In this document: in pieces, positions 16,414-25,298 of the stretch
Layout: each line of letters begins with the position of its first letter
Position numbering within the stretch: position 1 is the stretch's first letter
Origin: Mesorhizobium sp. C432A
GTDB taxonomy: Bacteria > Pseudomonadota > Alphaproteobacteria > Rhizobiales > Rhizobiaceae
Reading direction: 5' to 3'
NCBI RefSeq assembly: GCF_030323145.1
Contig: NZ_CP100470.1
Span: 4,133,001-4,197,000 of the forward strand
Length of the DNA stretch: 64,000 bases
The notes under the pieces: generated by a model
The model's input: only the letters and a program-made list of their open reading frames with translations
Database searches by the model: none
Told to the model about the DNA's origin: nothing
Position numbers and translations under genes: made by a program

Positions 16414-18591
16414 TTACCTCAGCAGAGAAACTCCTGCCTGCTGCTGAACTCCATTTGCGTAAGGTCGATTCGAAGGTGGCGACGCCACCTCATCGAACCA
16501 TGCATCCCGTTTTGCCAGATACGAAATTGCCATTGCATGCATGGCAGCCTTGAGCTGCGGCGGTCGCGACGCAAACGTGGCAGGTTCCGCAACCAGCTCG
16601 CCAGATCCCGATGCAAGCGTCATCTTGGCTCCGGACCCATCGGTGCTCCACCGCATCGATAGAGCCAATCCACCGCGTTGTAGATGTCGCCGCAAATCAG
16701 GGCCAAGCTCAGTCTCGGCACTTGTCAGAATCAATCTTTCAACAGGCAGCGCCGACAACGCCTGGCGGGATACTAAATCCTCATTGTCGACTATAAAATA
16801 GCCACGGTTGCCGGCGTTCAAAACTGCTTTGGCCAGGTTTTTGAGAAGCTCGCAATTCTCGACGTCCGTCGCCGTCACCGACACGGCGTGGCAAGCGCCC
16901 AGACCAAGACCGTTCTCCGAGATTCTTGCTGGAGAAGCGGCATAAACCAGCGCTTCCAATAAAGGATCCCTGGCCAGCATTTGCGGTGTTGCTCGCTGGC
17001 TGAATTCTTGTGGTGCGGTGTTGATGTAGGCGCCTTTCTTCGACAAGAGGCCGATGCTCCGCCCCTCTGCCATGAACCGGTGCTGGATTGCTTTTGCCAC
17101 CATGCTGGTATGCCGGTCGCCAAGGACGAGCACCGTGGCAACTTCCGATGAAGCCGGATCGTCGTACATATTGGCCAGGATTATCTCGCTCACATCCCTT
17201 GCCGTGCCGGCCCGCGGCCAAAGATGAAACTCGATCCCTGGTCTAGCGTTCACCTCGATGACAGTGCACCCGACATCTTTGTGAGATTGCGCAATGTCGG
17301 GCATGATCAGATCCAACCCGGCAATACTGAGCCCAATGACCCTGGCGATACGTTCACATAGCTTATGATTGTCCGGATGGACGGAGTTTGTAACGTCAAC
17401 CGGTACGCCTCCGCGTGCGAGGTGACCGTTTGGCCGCAGAACCACCTGCTGCCCGGCAATCGGGATAGTCTCCATCGTAAGATGGTGCAATGACAGGTGT
17501 CTAAGCAGGTCGTCGTCGATTTCGAGAGGCGACAGACGCCTGCCGTCCCTGTCGGGTTCCCGATTCAAATCATCGATCAAATGACGCAGCGTTTTTTCGC
17601 CGTCGCCGGTAACCTGCGGCGGGCAACATAGGACTGCTGCCACGACACGAAAATCAACAATCGTCGCTCGATACTCCGGGCCGGCGATGAACTCTTCTAC
17701 CAGCACGCCATACCGGTCAGACTGAGCCACCTGGCACGCTATGTCGAACGCGGCTTCAATAGCGCGGCGTCCCCGCAGCTTGACTGAAACTCCGCGCCCC
17801 TGATTGCCTTGGGCGGGTTTCACCACCACAGATTTGCCCAGCTGCTTGGCGGCAGCGACCGCCTCGGATTTGCTGCGAACCGTAAGCTGGCGCGGTACGG
17901 GCAAGCCGGCCTGCGCCAAAAGCCTGTTGCCCAGCCTCTTGTCCAGCGCCACTTTCGCCGACGCAAACGATGTCGAACCGGATATCGTTGAGAAGAGCTG
18001 CTTTTGGTTCTTGCCTTGGCCGAGACGAAGGTGGTTGCGCGCAACAAACTCGAACGGGATGCGGTTCCTCTTGGCGGCCGCAACCAGCACTGCGGTCGAA
18101 TTTGAAAGTCGCCGTTTCTTTGCTCTTTCCAGGTTCAATTCCCGTGCGAGGCAATACTTCGATGTGGCATTCCCATCTCGCGTTGCCTCGCTGACCGCAT
18201 CAACGACAGCCGCCGCGGCCGCTCGCGACATTTGCGGGTCGTCCGACTCCCAGACGATCACTGAATTGATCTCGGACGGATCGCTCACCAACGTGGCCAC
18301 AGTTGGAAACGTATAAAAATTCATCGCGCGGCGAAGCTCGAGGTCGGCGACCAGGATCGCATCAGCTAGATACGAGGGCACCAAAGCATCCTGCTCGCAC
18401 TCCGGAAACAGTCCGGCAAGCACTGAGCAAGCCCCGGAAGATAAACCGGACACGCGGGCAGTAGCCAGTTGCCCTAAATTCAGCGTTAATTTAACGACTG
18501 TATTCGCGTTATACACATTGAGGCCGGATAGCGTCCTGAAACCGGCAATCTCAAATGGTTCCAACTCCTCAATTGGGCATACCATAACCAT
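16414..18591 (-). CDS. Cyanophycin-synthetase-like ligase with degenerate Mur domain
   Basis: 725 aa. The N-terminus carries the family landmark LSGLNVYN (about residues 21-28). Residues about 213-475 form an ATP-grasp domain like that of CphA: VVVKPAQGNQGRGVSV, VLVEEFIAGPEYRATIV, GLDLIMPDI and the metal site VIEVNARPGIEFHLWP, all intact. The last part resembles a Mur ligase domain, but the P-loop reads LGDRHTSMVAK (490-500) where active enzymes have GTNGKTT, and the protein ends early; cyanophycin synthetases are usually near 870-900 aa. It probably does one ATP-dependent amide ligation through ATP-grasp, not the two-step cyanophycin cycle. First gene of the minus-strand set. Confidence 0.8.
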   Translation of the reverse strand: MVMVCPIEELEPFEIAGFRTLSGLNVYNANTVVKLTLNLGQLATARVSGLSSGACSVLAGLFPECEQDALVPSYLADAILVADLELRRAMNFYTFPTVATLVSDPSEINSVIVWESDDPQMSRAAAAAVVDAVSEATRDGNATSKYCLARELNLERAKKRRLSNSTAVLVAAAKRNRIPFEFVARNHLRLGQGKNQKQLFSTISGSTSFASAKVALDKRLGNRLLAQAGLPVPRQLTVRSKSEAVAAAKQLGKSVVVKPAQGNQGRGVSVKLRGRRAIEAAFDIACQVAQSDRYGVLVEEFIAGPEYRATIVDFRVVAAVLCCPPQVTGDGEKTLRHLIDDLNREPDRDGRRLSPLEIDDDLLRHLSLHHLTMETIPIAGQQVVLRPNGHLARGGVPVDVTNSVHPDNHKLCERIARVIGLSIAGLDLIMPDIAQSHKDVGCTVIEVNARPGIEFHLWPRAGTARDVSEIILANMYDDPASSEVATVLVLGDRHTSMVAKAIQHRFMAEGRSIGLLSKKGAYINTAPQEFSQRATPQMLARDPLLEALVYAASPARISENGLGLGACHAVSVTATDVENCELLKNLAKAVLNAGNRGYFIVDNEDLVSRQALSALPVERLILTSAETELGPDLRRHLQRGGLALSMRWSTDGSGAKMTLASGSGELVAEPATFASRPPQLKAAMHAMAISYLAKRDAWFDEVASPPSNRPYANGVQQQAGVSLLR

Positions 18592-18678
18592 ACATTTTGC
18601 CCCCCAATTAACCTTCCGTCTGCTTTACGAAAGGTTCCTGCCTCCACCGCTTGCGCGCAACCCTCAGTTATATTATGG

Positions 18679-18693
18679 TTAGCTAATGGTTAA
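18679..18693. promoter_or_regulatory. CtrA-like site in the divergent promoter region
   Basis: The 212-base gap 18592-18803 separates the divergent ligase and P-loop genes and must hold both promoters. It contains TTAG-CTAATGG-TTAA, one mismatch from TTAA-N7-TTAA; its right half, ATGGTTAA, is the exact complement of the CtrA half-site TTAACCAT. The gap is much more AT-rich than the coding DNA around it. Regulation by CtrA is an inference from the motif alone. Confidence 0.4.
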
Positions 18694-18803
18694 GGCAACA
18701 AAAAAATAAAGAAAGGTTGGAACCAGAGGAAAATAAAACTTCAATAAAGTTTAAGATAAAAAGACTCGGACTGCGTAATTGAAGTAGCGTTGGGGTGAGT
18801 ATC

Positions 18804-20423
18804 ATGTCTGTTTGTAGAATTCAGCGCGGGCGCATGAAGAAAGCCAAGCGTTCGTTCGCGACTCGCCGGGTCGCGGCCTCGCATATGCGTACGTTGATCA
18901 CAGGTTCCTTGCAGCCGGTCGCAGGCGATCTTGTCCTGGCTCGTGTGGACAAACTCGGCAATCACAGCAGATTGGAACTGATCAACGGGAGAAAGGCGAT
19001 CATGTTTCCCGGCGATGAGATAATCATTTGCTATGGAAACAGATACGCACCGGACCAGTTCGAAGCTGTTATTGGCCCTGATCTCGGACCATGTGACCTA
19101 GTGGCGGGGGGAGGCATCGCAGCGTGTGAGCTTTCCAGACATGATCGCATGATCGCGCCAACGAAGATCACCCCTCTCGGACTGATCGGGGACAAGTTCG
19201 GTCGCCGATTGAATGTTTGGGATTACAAGGTCAGCTCCGACGACCTTCGCCCCTCTCTGCCGATTGTCCTGTCGCTGGGAACATCCATGAACGCGGGAAA
19301 GACATTGACGGCGACGTCGTTGGTAAGAGGTTTCAAAAGAGCAGGGCTTAAGGTTGCCGCGCTGAAGATTACCGGAACTGGGTCCGGTGGCGACACCTGG
19401 ATTGTGCGCGATGCGGGCGCTGACATCGTTCTTGATTTCACCGACGCCGGGTTTGCAACCACTTATCTTGCCTCAGTGGAAATGATCGAAAAGGGCGCTT
19501 TCCGCCTGCTGAACCATGCAGCCGAAAATGGATGCGACGTTGCTGTCATCGAGATTGCCGACGGGCTGCAGCAGAAGGAAACGTCCGAGTTAATTCTGGC
19601 GGAATCATTTCGCAGCATGGCTCTTGGCACAATATTCGCGTCCTACGACGCGATGGGTGCAAAGTATGGAGTGGATACGTTGCGCGCTGCCGGCCACAAG
19701 GTGCTGGCCATCAGCGGCAGACTTGGCCGATCACCGCTTGGCGTGAGAGAGGCTGAGGAAGCTACCGGGCTGCATTGCTATTCCCCGTGGGATCTCCAGG
19801 ATGGCGCGCTCGGTCCTGTGTTTAGGGCCCGCGCTGCGGAAAAACTGTCCAACGGACAGAGCAACAACCCGTACCTGCGGCGCATTGCGGCATCGTCGGA
19901 GGCAGCCATGCCGCTCGGCGTGGATCGAGCCCATTCTCACCAACTCCGGATTGATTTCTTGGCAAAGGTCGCGCGCGAGTTGATTGTAGCCGAACTGGGA
20001 GAAGTAAATGCCAATGGCAGCCTGGCGACGTGGCCCAGTCCATTCGGAAGCATCTTGGTCACTCTGCCTGAGCGGCCTTCCCAGGGTTCCCAGGGTTCTA
20101 TCCCCACATTCATGTCGGTGCAGGCGCCCGCGGAAATAGTAGAGGCAGCAGTGCTGGCAAAAAGCCGCGGTGCCCTCAAGTCGTCGCTCGGCGGCATCGT
20201 GCAGGCCCTCGGCTGCGCTCCGCTCCCGGCTGCCCGGATGTCCTACCTGCTGAACGAAACCTGGTCAATGTTTGAGGCGGCCGATCATCACGATAGACCT
20301 CTGCAAAACGCACTTGAGGCGCCGCCGTTGGATGCTCATGATGACATTGATGCGGTGATCATGAATTTCTCTGGCCTCTTCAATGAGCATTCTGATCAGC
20401 ACGCTCCCCTTGGACGCGCGTGA
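18804..20423 (+). CDS. P-loop NTPase, DUF1611-like, with N-terminal extension
   Basis: 539 aa from ATG at 18804 (GTG at 18795 is possible). A basic N-terminus and a beta-rich region (about 30-110) lead to a dethiobiotin-synthetase/DUF1611-like NTPase domain: P-loop VLSLGTSMNAGKTLTATSLV (G159-T167), then KVAALKITGTGSGGDTW, and the ADIVLDFTDAG and VIEIADGLQQKE strands. DUF1611 proteins include DgcN, reported to act on D-glutamate, but the match here is partial and the protein is longer than that family (usually about 340 aa). It is the first gene of a coupled operon with the exporter: its TGA overlaps the next GTG. The function is not known. Confidence 0.6.
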   Translation: MSVCRIQRGRMKKAKRSFATRRVAASHMRTLITGSLQPVAGDLVLARVDKLGNHSRLELINGRKAIMFPGDEIIICYGNRYAPDQFEAVIGPDLGPCDLVAGGGIAACELSRHDRMIAPTKITPLGLIGDKFGRRLNVWDYKVSSDDLRPSLPIVLSLGTSMNAGKTLTATSLVRGFKRAGLKVAALKITGTGSGGDTWIVRDAGADIVLDFTDAGFATTYLASVEMIEKGAFRLLNHAAENGCDVAVIEIADGLQQKETSELILAESFRSMALGTIFASYDAMGAKYGVDTLRAAGHKVLAISGRLGRSPLGVREAEEATGLHCYSPWDLQDGALGPVFRARAAEKLSNGQSNNPYLRRIAASSEAAMPLGVDRAHSHQLRIDFLAKVARELIVAELGEVNANGSLATWPSPFGSILVTLPERPSQGSQGSIPTFMSVQAPAEIVEAAVLAKSRGALKSSLGGIVQALGCAPLPAARMSYLLNETWSMFEAADHHDRPLQNALEAPPLDAHDDIDAVIMNFSGLFNEHSDQHAPLGRA

Positions 20424-22126
20424 AAGACGGTGTCCCGATGAACACACGAGGCAGGCGTCGGTATAGCGGCCCCCTCAGCGAAATGTGGAGAAAGTCGATA
20501 CCCGGCCTTGCGGCTCTGGTGGTATTCAGCGTGTTTATCAATGTTTTGCGCTTTGCCGGCCCGCTCTATCTCATACAGATATTCGACCGGGTCATCTCGA
20601 GCCGCAGCGTTGAAACCCTTGTCATCCTGACCCTGGCTGCCTTGCTCGCCCTGGTAGCCGGCGTCGCACTGGAAACCATTCGCCGTCGCATGCTCTCGCG
20701 CTGGAGTGTCTGGATCGAGCATCAGTTGACCAGCCATTCCGTGAAAGCCGGATTGACGTCAGGCGTAGCCAATCCGCCGCTTCTGGCCAGCATCGAAAAG
20801 GTCTCCAGCTTTGTTGAACGCGGGCTATCTGCCTGGCTGGATGTCGTTTGGGCACCGATTTTCCTGTTGTGTGTGTACTTCATCCATCCGGTTCTCTGGC
20901 TGATCGCGCTGGCAGCTACCGTTTTGCTGGTTGGTATGAGCCTGTTGAAGGAAAAGTTCACACGCGAACCCCGTCAAGCGGAACGCGATGCCGCCAAGCA
21001 GGCAAAAGAGGTGTTGGTTTCGGCGGAGCGGCACAAGGACGTTGTTAGTGCCTTTGCAATGGCGGACGCAATCGCCGGGCGCTGGGCTAGGAGCCGGGCG
21101 GACGGCTTCCTGCAAAGAGACCGGCTTAATGCTTGGGGATCCAGCCTGGATGCCGCGATCCGGGTGCTAAATCGTAGCCTCTACATTATTCTGCTGGCCT
21201 CCGGCATATGGCTGTTCCTGAACGACCAGGCGTCGCTAGGGGGGATATTTGCAGCCCGACTCATAGCCAACTTCGCTTACAGGATGGTTGGCAAAGCGGT
21301 TGGGGAACTCAGAGGCCTCCGCGAGGCGCGCGAAGGATACGCCAAAATCAAGGCGGACCTGGCCAGGCCGTCGGACGGGGACCCGTCCTTGCTGCCTGGA
21401 ACTTCGCGCGGCACACTAATTCTTGATGAAGTAGCGTTCAGGCACGCGGGATCGCGAGAAGACGTATTCAGGAAACTGTCGCTGTCGCTGGCGCCAGGCG
21501 AGTTGCTATTGGTCATCGGGCGCGCAGCGACGGGCAAGACAACGCTCTCCCGCCTCCTGATAGGCTTGCTCAAGCCACGAACCGGACAGGTTCGCCTGGG
21601 AGACATGAACGTCACTCGGCTTCCGGATCATGTTAGAGCCGAGGCCATTGGCTATTTGCCACAGCAGGTCGAACTGTTCGAGGGAACCGTCGCCCAGAAT
21701 ATTGCCCGGTTTCAACAAAGCTCCATCGATGATGTGGTTTCTGCTGCAAAAATAGCAGGAATCCACCATGTTATTATTCGCCTGGACCAAGGCTATGACA
21801 CAGTGCTTGACGACACGATCGGGCTGTCTGGCAGCGAACGGAAACGGATTGCGCTTGCAAGGGCGCTGTTTCGCGCTCCGAGACTTATCGTTCTGGACGA
21901 GCCATTCGCCAATTTTGACAGTTCGTCGAGAAGGGCGCTTGAAGCAGCGGTGAAAGTCATGAAGGGATCGGGATGCTCGGTAGTCATTACCATGTCGGGA
22001 CAAACCAACCGTCTTGTCGGATTGATCGACCGGACGCTGATCCTGGGCGGCCGAACGCCTGAGCTCTCCGATCCCACGGAGCGCGCGGTTCGTTCCGTGA
22101 AAACTGAGTTGCGGAGTGTAAAGTGA
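20420..22126 (+). CDS. Type I secretion ABC transporter, PrtD-like
   Basis: 568 aa, an ABC half-transporter with membrane domain first (about six helices, residues 25-310; VFSVFINVLRFAGPLYLIQI is typical of PrtD/HlyB-type exporters) and then the ATPase domain: Walker A VIGRAATGKTTLSRLL, signature LSGSERKRIALARALF and Walker B LIVLDEPFANFD. The Walker A and signature loops are slightly off consensus. No C39 peptidase domain is present, so it would not cut a double-glycine leader. The GTG start overlaps the preceding stop (GTGA). With the next gene it forms the inner part of a type I exporter; no TolC-like gene is here. Confidence 0.85.
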   Translation: MKDGVPMNTRGRRRYSGPLSEMWRKSIPGLAALVVFSVFINVLRFAGPLYLIQIFDRVISSRSVETLVILTLAALLALVAGVALETIRRRMLSRWSVWIEHQLTSHSVKAGLTSGVANPPLLASIEKVSSFVERGLSAWLDVVWAPIFLLCVYFIHPVLWLIALAATVLLVGMSLLKEKFTREPRQAERDAAKQAKEVLVSAERHKDVVSAFAMADAIAGRWARSRADGFLQRDRLNAWGSSLDAAIRVLNRSLYIILLASGIWLFLNDQASLGGIFAARLIANFAYRMVGKAVGELRGLREAREGYAKIKADLARPSDGDPSLLPGTSRGTLILDEVAFRHAGSREDVFRKLSLSLAPGELLLVIGRAATGKTTLSRLLIGLLKPRTGQVRLGDMNVTRLPDHVRAEAIGYLPQQVELFEGTVAQNIARFQQSSIDDVVSAAKIAGIHHVIIRLDQGYDTVLDDTIGLSGSERKRIALARALFRAPRLIVLDEPFANFDSSSRRALEAAVKVMKGSGCSVVITMSGQTNRLVGLIDRTLILGGRTPELSDPTERAVRSVKTELRSVK

Positions 22127-23445
22127 CAGTCCCGCTCGCCGTTGGCGCCAAACAACCCGGAGACGATCCTGCGCCCTTTGGTAAGAACTTCATTGTTCTC
22201 GGTTTCGCGATAATCGCAATTTTTTCGACCCTGACCGGCATGTGGCTTGTTGCGGCTCCAATCCAGGGCGCCATTGTTGCCAACGGGTTGGTGGAGGTAG
22301 CCTCAAACGTAAAGACAGTGCAGCATCTCGAAGGTGGGATTGTATCCGAGATATTGGTTCAGGAGGGCGATCGCGTATCGGCAAGTCAGGTCCTGGTACG
22401 ACTGCAGAGCACTGCTTCTACGGCCGCTGCGAACGAGATCAAGGCGCAATGGTACGAGGCGAAAGCTACCGAGGCACGGTTGATCGCCGAGAGAGACGGC
22501 AAGGACTCAATCGAGATTCCGCCAGAGTTAAAGGAGCCCGGTAAAATGGCGGCCGAGGCTGTTTCCGGCCAGGAGAGTATCTTTCGAACACGTCAGACCT
22601 TGCTTCGTGAGAGACTTTCCTTGCTGCAGCAAACGACCGGAAGCCTGCATAAGGAGATAGAGGGCTATGAAGGGCAGGTGGCTGCGGCCACACGGAAACT
22701 GGAGTTGATCGAGGAGCAGCTGGGCGATGTTCGTGCCCTTTATCAAAAGAAGCTGGTGGTAAGGACGCGCCTGACAGATTTGGAGACTGAAAAGGCGAAT
22801 GTGGGAGGCGACCTGAGCGGCTATATCGCGTCAATTGGCGTTGCCAGGCAAAAAATGGAGGAGACGAAGTTCAAGGTTGCTGAACTTAACGCATCCACGG
22901 CGGCCGACATTGTCGCTGAGCTTGGGGTGGTGCGTGCCAAGATATATGAATCCGCTCAACGAATAGCCGCCGCCGATGACGTGATGACAAGAACCGAGAT
23001 CCGCGCTCCCATCGGAGGCACCATAGTGGGGCTCAAGATTCACACCATTGGCGGGGTGATAGCAGCAGGCGATCCTCTGATGGATATCGTGCCCGTCGAC
23101 GACAACTTCGTCGTGATTGCCAACGTGGACCCGCTCGACGTCGACCAGGTGAAAGTGGGGCTGCACGCGACCATCTGGCTCAGCGCGGTGGGCAGGCGGT
23201 ATCAGCAGCCCATGAACGGTGATGTCCGCACCCTTTCAGCAGACCGGCTGGTCGATCCGCGCACTGGCAAGGCATTTTATGCAGCTCGCATCGTTCTGAC
23301 ACCTCAGTCCCTGAAGGCAACGCCCGTGGCATTGCAAGCCGGGATGAACACACAAGTGATGATCGAGACTGGAGCGAGGTCAGCATGGGAATATCTTAGC
23401 GCTCCGGTCTACGCTGCCATGGGTCGGGCTCTGCGCGAACAATAG
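22123..23445 (+). CDS. HlyD-family membrane fusion protein of the type I exporter
   Basis: 440 aa. A short cytoplasmic piece, one membrane helix (FIVLGFAIIAIFSTLTGMWL), a split biotinyl-lipoyl domain (NVKTVQHLEGGIVSEILVQE; later TEIRAPIGGTIVGLKIHTIG), long coiled-coil segments between about residues 130 and 270 (SLLQQTTGSLHKEIEGYEGQ) and a C-terminal beta domain. This is the HlyD/PrtE layout. It links the ABC transporter at 20420 to an outer-membrane channel. The GTG start overlaps the ABC stop, showing tight coupling. Confidence 0.88.
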   Translation: MTVPLAVGAKQPGDDPAPFGKNFIVLGFAIIAIFSTLTGMWLVAAPIQGAIVANGLVEVASNVKTVQHLEGGIVSEILVQEGDRVSASQVLVRLQSTASTAAANEIKAQWYEAKATEARLIAERDGKDSIEIPPELKEPGKMAAEAVSGQESIFRTRQTLLRERLSLLQQTTGSLHKEIEGYEGQVAAATRKLELIEEQLGDVRALYQKKLVVRTRLTDLETEKANVGGDLSGYIASIGVARQKMEETKFKVAELNASTAADIVAELGVVRAKIYESAQRIAAADDVMTRTEIRAPIGGTIVGLKIHTIGGVIAAGDPLMDIVPVDDNFVVIANVDPLDVDQVKVGLHATIWLSAVGRRYQQPMNGDVRTLSADRLVDPRTGKAFYAARIVLTPQSLKATPVALQAGMNTQVMIETGARSAWEYLSAPVYAAMGRALREQ

Positions 23446-23572
23446 GATTGGCTATCGGGGCAGCCGTCGTTGGGGTGGATAGTGAGCGGTGCGCAAGCTC
23501 AGCGCCTCCACATCTTAAAAGATAGCGTGCACCTGCTGGGGTGAGAGAAGAGCCCATAAGCGCTAACTTTAC

Positions 23573-23623
23573 ACCAAGACGGCGCTTCTTGCAGCGGCGG
23601 ATTGGCTTTTGCGCCGTCTTGGT
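23573..23623. repeat. Perfect 13-base inverted repeat
   Basis: ACCAAGACGGCGC at 23573-23585 is the exact reverse complement of GCGCCGTCTTGGT at 23611-23623, with 25 bases between. It lies at the edge of the transposase remnant. It could be a terminator hairpin (no T-run follows) or part of a second, lost mobile element. Confidence 0.5.
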
Positions 23624-24410
23624 GGATCGCAGACGTGACGAATGATTTCAGTGACGCGGGTGAGGATTTTTCCCGGCCGCATCACCATCAGCATGGCGTT
23701 GAGGATTTCAGAACGCAGGAGACTATGCAGCCTGTGGGCCTTTTGCGTGGCCTTCTCATCCTTGCGCTTGACGATGAGCCTTGTCGGCAAGGGCGCTTGC
23801 CTCGTCCCTTGCGACCCGAATGCTCCACGAGCACGTTCATCTCGCAAACCTCACCAGGCTGCATGGGCTCATAGATGGCGTTCCAGTCGACCCGTTGCCC
23901 GTCGGGCGTGGTCAGCCGAACACTGGTCTAGCCCGTGCGCACGATGAAGTCGGCACCCGCCGACACCACCTTTTCAAGGGATGGAGCGCGGGCGTAGGCG
24001 CGATCGCCAACAACAATGTCGCCTTGGCGTAGCGGAACACGCAAGAAGCTTTCACCCCCGCGCACGTCGCTGATCTCCAGATGCGTGAAGCGTGCGAGCG
24101 CCGGTTCGTAGGTGGCATGCACCCGCCAGTCCGTGCCGGCACTGCCAGGGCGCGAGATCGAACTGCCATCGACGCGCAGCCGGCGCCCCGTCGGCGCGGC
24201 GCTTTTGACGCAAGCCTTTTGGAGCAAGGCGCCGGCAATGTCGCCGAGCCAATCGGCGGCTGCGCGCAAGCGCTTCAAAAGAGCACCGTCTGGCAGGCTC
24301 ACAAGAATGTCGGCCAAATGCAGAGGCCGTAGACCGCGGTTCCAAGAAGAACCCCGTCATGCAAACCCATGCCGCTATCGCCTCTGCCGATTAGCCAAGC
24401 CATTTGGGCC
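23624..24410 (-). mobile_element. Remnant of an IS4-type transposase gene
   Basis: Minus-strand translation gives a transposase-like order: an N-terminal piece (GVLLGTAVYGLCIWPTF), LPDGALLKRLRAAADWLGDI, then RRLRVDGSSISRPGSAGTDW, which carries the first catalytic Asp context, then QGDIVVGDRAYARAPSLEKV with the second Asp, then FIVRTG, a TAG near 23929 in place of the usual Trp, and TSVRLTTPDGQRVDWNAIYE. Further frame breaks follow toward RLIVKRKDEKATQKAHRL, a typical DDE tail stretch. Terminal repeats and target duplications were not identified. Its neighbour is the broken ars operon. Confidence 0.7.
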
Positions 24411-24420
24411 CGTTGACCCA

Positions 24421-24570
24421 GCAGCCGCGGTCGAGGTCGTCACCGATCGGGCTGAGTCGCGTGCCGGGGTTTATCGTTGCCGAATTGCTGGGAGCAAGCG
24501 TCGCCATGGCTTGGCCGGATGGCTGCTCGCCGAGCCCGAACCAGTCACATCAATGAAAGCAGCAAAATGA
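24421..24570 (+). pseudogene. C-terminal fragment of an aquaporin-like gene (aqpS remnant)
   Basis: One frame gives RVPGFIVAELLGASVAMA, like the last helix of MIP aquaporins. After a frameshift the adjacent frame gives LAGWLLAEPEPV and ends at a TGA overlapping the arsC ATG. In Sinorhizobium meliloti the ars operon is arsR-aqpS-arsC-arsH, where AqpS exports arsenite. Position and the short hydrophobic match support the call, but the piece is small and the NPA motifs are missing, perhaps because the IS remnant replaced the front. Confidence 0.45.
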
Positions 24571-24984
24571 CCGTCACCATCTATCACAATCCCGATTGCG
24601 GCACTTCGCGCAACACGCTCGCCATGATCCGGCAATCCGGCGAGACACCGGAAGTCATCGAGTGTTTGAGAACCCCGCCATCACGAGAAAAGCTCATTGG
24701 GTTGATCGCCGCCACGGAAACCACGCGATTTGCTGCGCGAGAAAGGCACGCCCTATGCCGAACTTGATCTGGTCAATCCCAAGCGGACCGACGACGAAAT
24801 CCTTGATTTCATGCTGGCGCATCCGATCCTGATCAACCGGCCGATCGTGGTCACACCTCTTGGCGTGGTTCCAGGCCGGCCCTCGGAAGCGGTTCTCGAC
24901 ATCCTGCCTAATCCCGATATCGGGCCGTTCGTGAAACAGGATGGCGAAGTCGTGGTCGACAACAAGGGTAAGCGCATTGGCTGA
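24567..24984 (+). pseudogene. arsC: Arsenate reductase ArsC, frameshifted
   Basis: The start MTVTIYHNPDCGTSRNTLAM has the catalytic Cys of glutaredoxin-linked arsenate reductases. The frame goes wrong near 24725 after LIGLIAATETT and homology resumes in the next frame as LLREKGTPYAELDLV, then FMLAHPILINRPIVVTPLG, FVKQDGEVVVDNKGKRIG. Joined, the two parts give a full-length ArsC of about 140 aa, so a single small indel has broken it. The ATG overlaps the stop of the aquaporin remnant, as expected in an operon. Confidence 0.88.
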
Positions 24985-25298
24985 AAAGAACCACGCGGCC
25001 GATGACACGTTGCCGAACGTCGACGACGAGCAGTCTCGGCCGATCGAAATGCAGGCTCTGCTGGACGCGCCCCGCTCCATTCACAAACCGCGCGTGCTGA
25101 TGCTCTACGGATCTTTGCGCGAACGGTCCTATTCCCGGCTCGCTACGGAGAGGCTGCCCGTATATCCTGCGCCGTTTGGGTGCCGAGGTGCGTATCTTCA
25201 ATCCCTCGGGCCTGCCACTCCCCGATTCGACATCTGCCGATCATCCGAAGGTCCAGGAACTGCGGGATCTGCGAGCTGCCACGGTTATTCCTATTTCC
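24977..25298 (+). pseudogene. arsH: Truncated and frameshifted arsH
   Basis: Begins at or near a TTG overlapping the arsC end. The protein reads PRVLMLYGSLRERSYSRLAT, the flavin-binding start of ArsH organoarsenical oxidase, then breaks and resumes in another frame with LGAEVRIFNPSGLPLPDSTS and DHPKVQELRDL. After that all ArsH homology stops and the arsR gene begins about 30 bases later. The remaining two thirds of the gene are gone, so a deletion joined arsH to arsR. Confidence 0.85.

Noticed and set aside
20420..22126. Idea that the exporter is a peptidase-containing bacteriocin transporter
   Set aside because: No C39 peptidase domain at the N-terminus and no double-glycine leader in the small protein.
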